Shown here in pieces: positions 55,204 through 63,526 of a stretch of 64,000 bases of DNA; position 1 is the first letter of the stretch; each line of letters begins with the position of its first letter. Under the pieces are notes generated by a model, which worked only from the letters and a program-made list of their open reading frames with translations, ran no database searches and was not told the origin of the DNA. The DNA is from Azohydromonas australica DSM 1124 (lineage in GTDB: Bacteria > Pseudomonadota > Gammaproteobacteria > Burkholderiales > Burkholderiaceae_C). The DNA lies in assembly GCF_000430725.1 (NCBI RefSeq), contig NZ_KE387203.1, positions 392,976 to 456,975 of the forward strand, given 5' to 3'. Position numbers and translations under genes: made by a program.

Positions 55204-55209
55204 TACAAT
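55204..55209 (+). promoter_or_regulatory. -10 box (TACAAT) six bases before the DUF2782 start
   Basis: TACAAT-GGCGCC-ATG. No ribosome site is present in the six bases between them, so a leaderless mRNA beginning at or next to the ATG is implied. Confidence 0.5.
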
Positions 55210-55215
55210 GGCGCC

Positions 55216-55524
55216 ATGAAAGCCCTCCTCCGCCCCGCGGCGGCGCTGGCCGTTCTGAGCGCAGCGCTGCCGCTGGCCGCACAGACCGACGCCCCGCGCC
55301 AGCTCCCCCCCGAACCGAACGTCCAGCACCTGGTGACCGAGGACGAGGGCGCGCGCATCGAGGAGCTGCGCGTGCGCGGACAAACCCAGCGCATCCACGT
55401 GCAGCCGCGCAAGGGCGCGGCCTACGAGGTGATCCCGGAGGGCGGCGGGCGCGACATCAGCGCCGGGCCGAGCAGCAGCCGCGGTGCCGTCGGGCAGCGC
55501 GTGTGGAACGTCTTCAATTTCTGA
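55216..55524 (+). CDS. DUF2782 periplasmic protein
   Basis: A 102-residue exported protein with a Sec signal (cleavage near LAA-QT, about residue 20) and the DUF2782 core (PPEPNVQHLVTEDEGARIEELRVRGQTQRIHVQPRKG...YEVIP). Function unknown; it is a fixed neighbour of polA and thrB in Burkholderiales. thrB starts 3 bp after its stop. Confidence 0.88.
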   Translation: MKALLRPAAALAVLSAALPLAAQTDAPRQLPPEPNVQHLVTEDEGARIEELRVRGQTQRIHVQPRKGAAYEVIPEGGGRDISAGPSSSRGAVGQRVWNVFNF

Positions 55525-55527
55525 GCG

Positions 55528-56508
55528 ATGGCCGTCTTTACTGAAGTGACCTTCGACGAGGCCTCGGCCTTCGTCGCCACCCTCGACGTGGGCCAGGTCA
55601 CGGCCCTGCGCGGCATCGGCGCGGGTATCGAGAACACCAACTACTTCGTCTCCACCACGCAGGGCGAATGGGTGCTCACGCTGTTCGAGCGCCTGACCTT
55701 CGAGCAGCTGCCCTTCTACCTGCACCTGATGCGCCACCTGGCGCAGCGCGGCATCCCGGTGCCCGAGCCGCGCTCGGACGACAACGACCAGATCCTGCAC
55801 CAGCTCAAGGACAAGCCCGCCGCGCTGGTCAACAAGCTCCCCGGCGGCCACCAGCTCGCCCCGGACCTGCACCACTGCGAGCAGGTCGGCGAGATGCTGG
55901 CGCGCATGCACCTGGCCGGGCAGGACTTCCCGCTGGCGCAGCCCAACCTGCGCGGCCTGCCGTGGTGGCAGGAGACGGTGCCGGTGGTGCTGCCCTTCCT
56001 CACCGCCGAGCAGCGCACGCTGATCGAGGAGGAGCTGGCCTTCCAGACCGCGCTGGCCGAGTCCGCTGCCTACCTGGACCTGCCCCGCGGCCCGGTGCAC
56101 GCGGACCTGTTCCGCGACAACGTGATGTTCGAGGGCCTGCCCGGCCGCGAGCGGCTCAGCGGCTTCTTCGACTTCTACTTCGCCGGGGTCGACACCTTCC
56201 TGTTCGACATCGCGGTGTGCCTCAACGACTGGTGCATCGACCTCGACAGCGGCCGCGGCGTGGACGAGCGCGCGGCGGTGTTCGTCGCCGCCTACGAGCG
56301 CGTGCGCCCGCTCACCGGCAACGAGCGCCGGCTGCTGCCCGCGCTGCTGCGCGCGGGCGCGCTGCGCTTCTGGGTCTCGCGGCTGTGGGACCTGCACCTG
56401 CCGCGCGACGCCAGCATGCTCAAGCCGCACGACCCCGAGCACTTCGAGCGCGTGCTGCGCGCGCGCATCGCCGTGCCGTGGCACCCTCAAGGAGAACGCG
56501 AGGCATGA
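55528..56508 (+). CDS. thrB: Homoserine kinase, APH-fold type
   Basis: A 326-residue kinase phosphorylating homoserine in threonine synthesis. It is of the aminoglycoside-phosphotransferase fold, unlike the GHMP-type E. coli ThrB. Family signatures are VGQVTALRGIGAGIENTNYFV, catalytic HADLFRDN and metal-binding FFDFYFAG. It lies 3 bp after the DUF2782 gene and 4 bp before the BPSS1780-type gene. Confidence 0.95.
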   Translation: MAVFTEVTFDEASAFVATLDVGQVTALRGIGAGIENTNYFVSTTQGEWVLTLFERLTFEQLPFYLHLMRHLAQRGIPVPEPRSDDNDQILHQLKDKPAALVNKLPGGHQLAPDLHHCEQVGEMLARMHLAGQDFPLAQPNLRGLPWWQETVPVVLPFLTAEQRTLIEEELAFQTALAESAAYLDLPRGPVHADLFRDNVMFEGLPGRERLSGFFDFYFAGVDTFLFDIAVCLNDWCIDLDSGRGVDERAAVFVAAYERVRPLTGNERRLLPALLRAGALRFWVSRLWDLHLPRDASMLKPHDPEHFERVLRARIAVPWHPQGEREA

Positions 56509-56512
56509 AGGC

Positions 56513-57385
56513 ATGACCATTCCCCCGCTGGCCACCACGCCCCCGCTGCAGCTGCAGAGCTTGCCACCGCGCCGGGGCGCGGCCTGGGTGCAGCGGGGCT
56601 TCCAGCAGTTCCTGCGCCGCCCGATGGGCTACACGCTGCTGTTCCTGTCCTTCCTGTTCGTGGCGCTGTTCGTGATGTCGCTGCCCTGGGTGGGACAGGT
56701 GCTGGTGATGATGGCGCTGCCGCTGCTGTCCCTGGCCTTCATGGTGGCCACGCGCGGCGTGCTGCTGGGCGGCAAGGCGGTGCACCCGGGGCTGTACGCG
56801 GAGCTGCTGCGCCCACGGCCCAAGGCGCGCCAGCGCGAGCTGCTCAAGCTGTGCTTCGTCTACGGCGTGGCCACGGCGCTGATCGCCGGGCTGAGCGACT
56901 GGGTGGACGGCGGCCGCTTCGAGCAGCTGCACATCGAGATGGTGACCGAGGGCGGCGAGCCTGCGGCGCTGCTGCGCGACGCGCGGCTGCAGTTCGGGCT
57001 GGTGCTGCGCCTGGGCCTGACCACCCTGCTGGCGCTGCCCTTCTGGCACGCGCCGGCGCTGGTGTGGTGGGCGCAGCAGAGCGCGGCGCAGTCGCTGTTC
57101 TCCAGCTGGGTCGCCTGCTGGCGCAACCGCGGCGCACTGCTGGTCTACGGACTGACCTGGGCCGCGCTGGCGATGGGCTTCGCGCTGCTGGCGAGCACCG
57201 TGTTCGCGCTGCTGGGCGCGCGAGAGCTCACCGGCGTGGCGGCGCTGCCCGGCGGGCTGATGTTCAGCTGCGCCTTCTACGCCTCGCTCTACGCCACCTT
57301 CAGCGACAGCTTCGGCTGGAGCGAGGAGCTGGCCGGCGACGGCGGCGCGCCCAAGGACCAGGCGCCCACGAACGGCGAGGCCTGA
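56513..57385 (+). CDS. BPSS1780-family membrane protein
   Basis: A 290-residue inner-membrane protein with five or six helices. The opening LPPRRGAAWVQRGFQQFLRRPMGYTLLFLSFLF is diagnostic of the family found next to thrB in Burkholderiales. Function unknown. It follows thrB with 4 bp between stop and start, so it is cotranscribed. Charged regions around residues 95-110 and 130-160 would face the cytoplasm or periplasm. Confidence 0.88.
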   Translation: MTIPPLATTPPLQLQSLPPRRGAAWVQRGFQQFLRRPMGYTLLFLSFLFVALFVMSLPWVGQVLVMMALPLLSLAFMVATRGVLLGGKAVHPGLYAELLRPRPKARQRELLKLCFVYGVATALIAGLSDWVDGGRFEQLHIEMVTEGGEPAALLRDARLQFGLVLRLGLTTLLALPFWHAPALVWWAQQSAAQSLFSSWVACWRNRGALLVYGLTWAALAMGFALLASTVFALLGARELTGVAALPGGLMFSCAFYASLYATFSDSFGWSEELAGDGGAPKDQAPTNGEA

Positions 57386-57642
57386 GCCGCCGTGCGCCGC
57401 GCGGCCGCGGCAGGGATGCGGCGGCCGGTGCGCCCGCGCGGCACGGCCGTGGCGGGCAGGCCCAGCGCCTGCCGGGTGGCGTTCAGGAAACTCTCGCTCA
57501 GGGTCGTCATGGTCTGCTTCGGTGTCGGGTGCTGCGCGTCGTGCAGCTCGGCCCGCACTCTGACGGCGCCCGATGACGGGCGCATGTCACACCGGTGACG
57601 CATCCATGACGCCCGCGCGCCGGGCACCCCGGAACGGGGGCC

Positions 57643-57648
57643 GACAAT
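57643..57648 (+). promoter_or_regulatory. -10 box (GACAAT) eight bases before the small lipoprotein start
   Basis: GACAATCGCGCCCCATG places the start codon 8 bp after the box, with no ribosome site. It is the fourth such short-spaced arrangement in the window. Confidence 0.45.
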
Positions 57649-57656
57649 CGCGCCCC

Positions 57657-57866
57657 ATGAAAAAACTCCGCGCCCCGCTCCTGGCCCTGCTGGCCGTCCC
57701 TCTCCTGCTGTCCGGCTGTGCCGTGGTCTCGGTGGCCGGCGCCGCCGCCGGCGCGGCCATCTCCGTCACCGGCGCGGTGGTGAGCACCGGCATCTCCGTG
57801 ACCGGCAAGGTGATCGAGAAGACGGTGGACGCGGTGGCCGGGGACGACGAGGAAGCGAAGCGCTGA
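57657..57866 (+). CDS. Small lipoprotein with glycine-zipper-like repeats
   Basis: A 69-residue lipoprotein with lipobox LLSGC and the lipidated cysteine at residue 21. The mature region is built of near-repeats (VSVAGAAAGAAISVTGAVVSTGISVTGKV) resembling a glycine zipper, followed by an acidic/basic tail. Similar short lipoproteins occur near uvrD in relatives; function unknown. The 57386-57656 gap before it contains no gene I can support. Confidence 0.75.
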   Translation: MKKLRAPLLALLAVPLLLSGCAVVSVAGAAAGAAISVTGAVVSTGISVTGKVIEKTVDAVAGDDEEAKR

Positions 57867-57904
57867 CCTGAGCCGCTCCGCCCGCCCGCCGGCCGGCCGG
57901 CCGG

Positions 57905-60256
57905 TCAGTCGATCGGCGTGAGCTTGGCCACCGACAGCGCCAGCCACTTGCGCCCGTGGCGGCCGAAGTTCACCTCGGCGCGGGCGTCCTCGCCGGAGCC
58001 TTCCAGCGTCACCACCACGCCTTCGCCGAAGCGGGTGTGGAACACCGCCTTGCCCACCGTCAGCCCGTGCGAGGGCGGCGCCTTGGGCACCAGCGGCGGC
58101 GGCGCCGGTTCGCGGCGCGCCTGCTGGAATGGTGACGAGGCCGACTGCTGCCACGCCTGCCGAGGCGTGAAGGCCATGCCGCCCTGCAGGCCCGTGCGCG
58201 GCGTGATCCATTTCAGCGCCCCGTCGGGCAGCTCGTCGAAGAAGCGGCTCTTGACGTTGTAGCGGGTCTGCCCGTGCAGCAGCCGCGTCTGGCTGAAGCT
58301 CAGATACAGGCGCTTCCTGGCGCGCGTGATGGCCACGTACATCAGCCGCCGTTCCTCCTCCAGCCCGTCGGCGTCGGAGAGCGAGTTCTCATGCGGGAAC
58401 AGCCCCTCCTCCAGCCCGGTGATGAACACGGCGTCGAACTCCAGGCCCTTGGCCGAGTGCACGGTCATGAGCTGCACCGCGTCCGAGCCGGCCTGCGCCT
58501 GGTTGTCGCCCGCCTCCAGCGAGGCGTGGGTGAGGAAGGCCGCCAGCGGGCTGACGATCTCGCCCGTCTCGGCATCGGGCAGCAGGTCGGCGCCGATGGC
58601 CTCGGCGCCCTCGGGGCGCAGCTCGTCCACGGGCAGCGCCACCGCCTCCTTGCCGAAGCCCTCCTGCGTCACGAAGGCCTCGGCGGCGTTGACCAGTTCC
58701 TCCAGGTTCTCGATGCGGTCCTGGCCGTCCTTGTCGGTGCGGTAGAAGTCCAGCAGCCCGCTGGCCTGCAGCATGCGGCCGATGATGTCGCGCAGCGTCA
58801 GGCCGCGGGTCTCCTCGCGCAGGCGCAGGATCAGGTTGTTGAAGGCCGCCAGGTTCGCGCCGGCGCGGCCCGCGACCGCGCCCACGCTCTGGTGCAGGCT
58901 GCGCCCGCTGGCGCGCGCGGCGTCGGTGAGCTGCTCGATGCTGCGCGCGCCGATGCCCCGGGCCGGGAAATTCACGACGCGCAGGAAGCTGGTGTCGTCG
59001 TGCGGGTTCTCGAGCAGCCGCAGGTAGGCCAGCGCGTGCTTCACCTCCGCGCGCTCGAAGAAGCGCAGGCCGCCATAGACGCGGTACGGGATGCCGGCGT
59101 TGAACAGCGCGCTTTCCAGCACCCGGCTCTGCGCGTTGGAGCGGTAGAGCACCGCGATCTCGCTGCGCGGCAGCCCGCCGCGGTGCAGCAGCTGCGCCTC
59201 CTCCACCAGCCACTGCGCCTCGGCGTAGTCGCTCACGCTCTCGTGCACGCGCACGGGCTCGCCCGGGCCGGCCTCGGTGCGCAGGTTCTTGCCCAGGCGG
59301 CGGCTGTTGCGCGCGATGAGGCCGTTGGCAGCGTCAAGGATGTTCCCGTAGCTGCGGTAGTTGTGCTCCAGCTTGATGATCTTCTGCACGCGGTACTCGC
59401 GCTCGAAGTCCGCCATGTTCCCCACGCGCGCGCCGCGGAAGCCGTAGATCGACTGGTCGTCGTCGCCCACGGCGAACACGCTCTGCCCGCCGCCCGGGGG
59501 CGCGAGCATCTTCAGCCACGCGTACTGCAGCCGGTTGGTGTCCTGGAACTCGTCCACCAGCAGGTGGCGGAAGCGCTGGCGGTAGTGCGCCGCCAGCGGT
59601 TCGTGGTCGCGCAGCAGCTCGTAGCTGCGCAGCATCAGCTCGGCGAAGTCCACCACGCCCTCGCGCTGGCACTGGTCCTCGTAGGCGGCGTAGATGGCCA
59701 CGAGCTGGCGCGTGTGCGGGTCCAGCGCCTCGACGTCGCGCGGGCGCTTGCCGTCCTCCTTGCAGCTGGCGATGAACCAGCTCACCTGCTTGGGCACGAA
59801 GCGCTCCTCATCGAGCTTCATCGTCTTGATGACGCGCTTGATGGCGGAGACGGTGTCGCCCGAGTCCAGGATCTGGAAGCCCGAGGGCAGCCCGGCCTGC
59901 TTCCAGTGCGCGCGCAGCAGCCGGTTGCACAGGCCGTGGAAGGTGCCGATCCACATGCCGCGCACGCTCAAGGGCAGCAGCGCCGAGAGGCGCGCCATCA
60001 TTTCCTTGGCCGCCTTGTTGGTGAAGGTCACGGCCAGCAGCCCGCCGGGCGAGACCTGCCCGGTCTGCAGCAGCCAGGCGATGCGCGTGGTCAGCACGCG
60101 GGTCTTGCCCGAGCCGGCGCCGGCCAGGATCAGCGACGGCTGCGACGGCAGCGTCACGGCGGCAAGCTGTTCGGGATTGAGCTGGCGCAGCAGCGCGCTC
60201 GGCACGGGAGGCGCGCCGGCGGCGGCCTCTTCAGCGGTGATCGACGGGGAACCCAT
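57905..60256 (-). CDS. uvrD: DNA helicase II (UvrD)
   Basis: A 783-residue SF1A 3'-5' helicase for nucleotide excision and mismatch repair. Motif I is AGAGSGKT, motif II is VDEFQDTN, motif III is GDDDQSIYGFRGA, motif IV is LEHNYRS, motif V is VQLMTVHSAKGLEFDAVF and motif VI is EERRLMYVAITRARKRLY. The C-terminal tudor-like region that contacts RNA polymerase is present (GKAVFHTRFGEGVVV). Length and start are normal. Confidence 0.96.
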   Translation of the reverse strand: MGSPSITAEEAAAGAPPVPSALLRQLNPEQLAAVTLPSQPSLILAGAGSGKTRVLTTRIAWLLQTGQVSPGGLLAVTFTNKAAKEMMARLSALLPLSVRGMWIGTFHGLCNRLLRAHWKQAGLPSGFQILDSGDTVSAIKRVIKTMKLDEERFVPKQVSWFIASCKEDGKRPRDVEALDPHTRQLVAIYAAYEDQCQREGVVDFAELMLRSYELLRDHEPLAAHYRQRFRHLLVDEFQDTNRLQYAWLKMLAPPGGGQSVFAVGDDDQSIYGFRGARVGNMADFEREYRVQKIIKLEHNYRSYGNILDAANGLIARNSRRLGKNLRTEAGPGEPVRVHESVSDYAEAQWLVEEAQLLHRGGLPRSEIAVLYRSNAQSRVLESALFNAGIPYRVYGGLRFFERAEVKHALAYLRLLENPHDDTSFLRVVNFPARGIGARSIEQLTDAARASGRSLHQSVGAVAGRAGANLAAFNNLILRLREETRGLTLRDIIGRMLQASGLLDFYRTDKDGQDRIENLEELVNAAEAFVTQEGFGKEAVALPVDELRPEGAEAIGADLLPDAETGEIVSPLAAFLTHASLEAGDNQAQAGSDAVQLMTVHSAKGLEFDAVFITGLEEGLFPHENSLSDADGLEEERRLMYVAITRARKRLYLSFSQTRLLHGQTRYNVKSRFFDELPDGALKWITPRTGLQGGMAFTPRQAWQQSASSPFQQARREPAPPPLVPKAPPSHGLTVGKAVFHTRFGEGVVVTLEGSGEDARAEVNFGRHGRKWLALSVAKLTPID

Positions 60257-60338
60257 GTGGCATTTTAGGAGGCGCCCCCCGCGTCACGGGGGAGCGCCCC
60301 GGGCAGCGTCCAGGCACCGCATTCGCTCCGCGCTGGGC

Positions 60339-61142
60339 ATGGCTCCCTTGCTCATTGGCATTTCCGCCCGGATTTACTACCCGCAGGCCCCGGTCGCCGA
60401 CACCGGTGGCGTCTTCACGCGCACGCTGCACTACCTGGAGCAGTCGGTGGCGCACTGGATCCTCAAGCCGCGCGTGCTGGCGCTGATGATCCCGGCCATC
60501 GAGCGCGAGGGCCTGCTGCTGCCGCGCGAGGTCAGCATCGCCGACTACGCCGAGCAGCTCGACGGCCTGGTGTTGCAGGGCGGCAACGACGTGTCGCCGC
60601 AAAGCTACGGCGAGCACCCGATGCACGCGGACTGGGGCGGCGACCGCATCCGCGACCGCTACGAGATCGAGCTCTTCCGCGCCTTCTTCGCCGCGCGCAA
60701 GCCCGTGATCGGCATCTGCCGCGGCTGCCAGCTGATCAACGTGGCGCTGGGCGGTACCCTCTATCAGGACATCCCCACCCAGCTGCCCGAGGCGCTCGGG
60801 CACCGCGACCTCATGCGCTACGACCAGCAGTTCCACGACATCGAGATCGTTCCCGGCTCGCGGCTGTCGCAGCTCTACGGCGGCGCCACGCAGGGCGAGG
60901 TCAATTCCATCCACCACCAGGCGGTCAAGGACCTGGGTGAAGGCCTGGTGGTGGAAGCGCGCGGCGTGCCCGACGGCGTGGTGGAGGCCGTGCGCTGGCA
61001 GGGGCCGGGCTACGTCTTCGGCATGCAGTGGCATCCGGAGTTCATGGCCGGCGCCGCACCGCACCCGGGCCGGCTCGACGACGAGCCGATCCTGCACGAG
61101 TTCCTCAGCGCCGCGGCCGAGCGCAAGGGGCAGCGGCATTGA
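60339..61142 (+). CDS. Class-I amidotransferase-like hydrolase (peptidase C26, gamma-glutamyl-GABA hydrolase type)
   Basis: A 267-residue enzyme with the catalytic triad visible. The nucleophile Cys is in VIGICRGCQLINVALGG and the His and Glu in FGMQWHPEF. Substrates of this family are gamma-glutamyl amines or peptides, as in PuuD. No putrescine-utilisation genes surround it, so the natural substrate is open. It is divergent from uvrD and overlaps the patatin gene by 4 bp. Confidence 0.9.
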   Translation: MAPLLIGISARIYYPQAPVADTGGVFTRTLHYLEQSVAHWILKPRVLALMIPAIEREGLLLPREVSIADYAEQLDGLVLQGGNDVSPQSYGEHPMHADWGGDRIRDRYEIELFRAFFAARKPVIGICRGCQLINVALGGTLYQDIPTQLPEALGHRDLMRYDQQFHDIEIVPGSRLSQLYGGATQGEVNSIHHQAVKDLGEGLVVEARGVPDGVVEAVRWQGPGYVFGMQWHPEFMAGAAPHPGRLDDEPILHEFLSAAAERKGQRH

Positions 61143-62224
61143 GCCGCGGCCTGTGGCCCTGGCGCCGCGAGCCGGCGCCGCGCCCGGTCGCGCTCGCGCT
61201 GCAGGGCGGTGGCGCGCACGGCGCCTTCACCTGGGGCGTGCTCGACGAGCTGCTGCAGCAGCCGGACCTGCGCATCGAGGCCCTCAGCGGCACCAGCGCC
61301 GGCGCGATGAACGCCATCGTGCTGGCGCACGGGCTGCTCGACGGCGGGCGCGAGGGTGCGCGCGAGGCGCTGCACCGCTACTGGCACGCCCTGAGCCAGC
61401 AGCTGCCCGCCGGCGCCGTGCGCGCGGGCCGCAACGGCGACGAGGTGCCCTCGCTGCACCCGGCGGCGCAGGCGCTGATGCAGTGGACGCGACTGCTCTC
61501 ACCCTACGCGCTCAATCCGCTCAACCTCAACCCGCTGCGCGGGCTGCTGGAAGGGCTGGTCGATTTCGAGCGGCTGCGCGCCAGCGCCGGGCCGCAGCTC
61601 TTCATCGCCGCCACCAACGCCAACACCGGGCAGCTGCGGCTGTTCCGGCGCCACGAGCTCAGCGTGGAGGTGGCGCTGGCCTCGGCCTGCCTGCCGATGG
61701 TGATGCAGGCGGTGGAGATCGACGGCGAGCCCTACTGGGACGGCGGCTACGCCGCCAACCCCGCGCTGCTGCCGCTGGTGTGCGAGAGCGACGCGCCGGA
61801 CCTGCTGATCCTCACGCTTAACCCGCGCGTGTTCGGCCCCCTGCCGCGCACGGCGGGGCAGATCCAGCAGCGCGCGCTGGAGATCGGCTTCAGCGCCTGC
61901 TTCCTGCACGAGCTGCGCTGGCTGCAGCAGCTGCAGTCGCTGGCACGCCAGGGCGCGTGGCGCGGCTGGGGTTCGCGCCGCCGCGTGGCGTCGCTGCGAG
62001 TGCACGTGATCGAGGCCGACGAGCAGCTGGCCGGGCTGCCCATGCACACCAAGCTGATCCCGCACCGTCCCTTCCTGGAAACGCTGCGCGACCGCGGCCG
62101 TGCGCATGCCCAGGAGTGGCTGGCGCAGCAGGGCAGCGCCATCGGGCAGCGCTCCAGCGCCGACCTGGCGGCCCTGCTCGGCAACGGGTCATTGACGCCG
62201 GAGCCCGGCGCCGCGCCTGCGTAG
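61139..62224 (+). CDS. Patatin-like phospholipase
   Basis: A 361-residue hydrolase with the full patatin set. The oxyanion loop is GGGAHGAF, the nucleophile elbow GTSAG, and the catalytic Asp is in YWDGGY. No signal peptide is seen. The start is TTG at 61139, which overlaps the preceding stop (TTGA). No ATG or GTG fits as well before the conserved [12 protein letters not shown]. It would cleave acyl chains from membrane lipids. A terminator follows within 10 bp of the stop. Confidence 0.88.
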   Translation: MSRGLWPWRREPAPRPVALALQGGGAHGAFTWGVLDELLQQPDLRIEALSGTSAGAMNAIVLAHGLLDGGREGAREALHRYWHALSQQLPAGAVRAGRNGDEVPSLHPAAQALMQWTRLLSPYALNPLNLNPLRGLLEGLVDFERLRASAGPQLFIAATNANTGQLRLFRRHELSVEVALASACLPMVMQAVEIDGEPYWDGGYAANPALLPLVCESDAPDLLILTLNPRVFGPLPRTAGQIQQRALEIGFSACFLHELRWLQQLQSLARQGAWRGWGSRRRVASLRVHVIEADEQLAGLPMHTKLIPHRPFLETLRDRGRAHAQEWLAQQGSAIGQRSSADLAALLGNGSLTPEPGAAPA

Positions 62225-62232
62225 AATTCGTC

Positions 62233-62264
62233 ACCGGGCCCAAATTTTTGGAGCCCGGTTTTTT
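62233..62264 (+). terminator. Intrinsic terminator, or attenuator ahead of guaC
   Basis: ACCGGGC (62233-62239) pairs with GCCCGGT (62253-62259), followed by six T. A TAGAAT box at 62222-62227 lies just before it, so it could either end the patatin transcript or sit in the guaC leader. The 123 bp from 62265 to the guaC start hold no gene. Confidence 0.8.
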
Positions 62265-62387
62265 GTGTCCGCACCGTCCATGCCGACGGCCTCGCGGGAC
62301 CGCCGGGTTCCAGGTCAAGCGCTCGCAGCCATTGGGCCGCGCACTGCCACAACGCGCCGCCTCTGGACCAACCTCTGGAGCCTTTTC

Positions 62388-63365
62388 TTGGACATCTTCG
62401 ACTACGACAACGTGCTGTTGCTGCCGCGCCGCTGCCGCGTGGAAAGCCGCAGCGAGTGCGACACCTCGGTGCAGTTCGGCCCGCACCGCTTCAAGCTGCC
62501 GGTGGTGCCGGCCAACATGAAGACCGTGCTCGACGAGGGCATCGCCGCCTGGATGGCGCGCGAGGGCTACTTCTACGTGATGCACCGCTTCGACCTGGAC
62601 AACGTCGCCTTCGCCCGCTCGATGCGCGAGCAGGGACTGATCGTCTCGATTTCCTCGGGCGTGAAGGAAGCCGACCGCGCCGTGATCGACCGCCTGGCGG
62701 CCGAAGGGCTGGGCGCGGACTACATCACCATCGACATCGCCCACGGCCATGCCGACAGCGTCCAGCGCATGATCGGCTACATCAAGCAGCGGCTGCCGCA
62801 AGCCTTCGTGATCGCCGGCAACGTGGGCACGCCCGAGGCCGTGATCGACCTGGAGAACTGGGGCGCCGACGCCACCAAGGTGGGCATCGGCCCGGGCAAG
62901 GTGTGCATCACTCGGCTCAAGACCGGTTTCGGCACCGGCGGCTGGCAGCTCTCGGCGCTGAAATGGTGCGCGCGCGTGGCCACGAAACCGATCATTGCCG
63001 ACGGCGGCATCCGCCACCACGGCGACATCGCCAAGAGCGTGCGCTTCGGCGCGGCAATGGTGATGGTCGGCTCGCTCTTCGCCGGCCACGAGGAAAGCCC
63101 CGGCCGCACGGTGGAGGTGGATGGGCAGCTCTACAAGGAGTACTACGGCTCGGCCTCGGACTTCAACAAGGGCGAGTACAAGCACGTGGAGGGCAAGCGC
63201 ATCCTGGAGCCGGTCAAGGGCAAGCTCGCCGACACGCTGCGCGAGATGCGCGAGGACCTGCAGAGCTCCATCTCCTACGCCGGCGGGCGCGAGCTGCGCG
63301 ACCTGCGCAAGGTGAACTACGTCATCCTCGGCGGCGAGAACGCGGGCGAGCACCTGCTGATGTAA
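62388..63365 (+). CDS. guaC: GMP reductase
   Basis: A 325-residue TIM-barrel enzyme converting GMP to IMP with NADPH. The start [12 protein letters not shown] is family-typical. The catalytic Cys173 lies in [18 protein letters not shown], and the phosphate loop reads [16 protein letters not shown]. No CBS domains are present, which separates it from IMP dehydrogenase. The start is TTG at 62388, 7-8 nt after GGAG, giving exactly the usual length; an upstream extension to 62265 lacks conservation. It keeps purine pools balanced. Confidence 0.93.
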   Translation: MDIFDYDNVLLLPRRCRVESRSECDTSVQFGPHRFKLPVVPANMKTVLDEGIAAWMAREGYFYVMHRFDLDNVAFARSMREQGLIVSISSGVKEADRAVIDRLAAEGLGADYITIDIAHGHADSVQRMIGYIKQRLPQAFVIAGNVGTPEAVIDLENWGADATKVGIGPGKVCITRLKTGFGTGGWQLSALKWCARVATKPIIADGGIRHHGDIAKSVRFGAAMVMVGSLFAGHEESPGRTVEVDGQLYKEYYGSASDFNKGEYKHVEGKRILEPVKGKLADTLREMREDLQSSISYAGGRELRDLRKVNYVILGGENAGEHLLM

Positions 63366-63372
63366 GCCCGGA

Positions 63373-63399
63373 CGCCCGGCTCGCGACCCGGGCCGGGCG
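63373..63399. terminator. GC hairpin after guaC
   Basis: CGCCCGGC (63373-63380) pairs with GCCGGGCG (63392-63399), 8 bp after the guaC stop. No T-run follows, so it may be a weak or Rho-assisted stop. Confidence 0.45.
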
Positions 63400-63449
63400 G
63401 GCGCGGCGGGGCCATCGGGGCGCCTGCCAGGGGGTGGAAAGCGGCACCC

Positions 63450-63455
63450 TACAAT
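63450..63455 (+). promoter_or_regulatory. -10 box (TACAAT) for valS
   Basis: TACAAT lies 71 bp before the valS ATG at 63527, giving a leader of about 65 nt. An ATG at 63467 between them opens no useful frame for the synthetase. Confidence 0.45.
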
Positions 63456-63526
63456 CCCGCACCCCCATGATTTCCCGGTGTTGGCGCGCCCCCGTTCGTG
63501 CGCCGGCGCGCCACTGCTTCCCTGCC

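Noticed and set aside
57392..57598. Plus-strand 68-codon frame in the gap before the small lipoprotein
   Set aside because: Arg-rich low-complexity start and no family. The gap is better described as non-coding.
57289..57627. Minus-strand frame of 112 codons (internal ATG at 57510) overlapping the end of the BPSS1780-type gene
   Set aside because: No ribosome site, no recognisable domain, Arg/Ala/Pro-rich composition and an overlap of about 100 bp with a conserved gene. Not supported.
57886..57902. Run of CCGG tetramers between the small lipoprotein and uvrD as a functional site
   Set aside because: Short simple-sequence run in GC-rich DNA. No pairing or positional argument beyond lying between convergent genes.
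63467..63526. Earlier ATG at 63467 as the valS start
   Set aside because: It is in frame with 63527, but the intervening residues are not family-like. The codon lies only 12 bp after the -10 box, and the conserved N-terminus begins at 63527.
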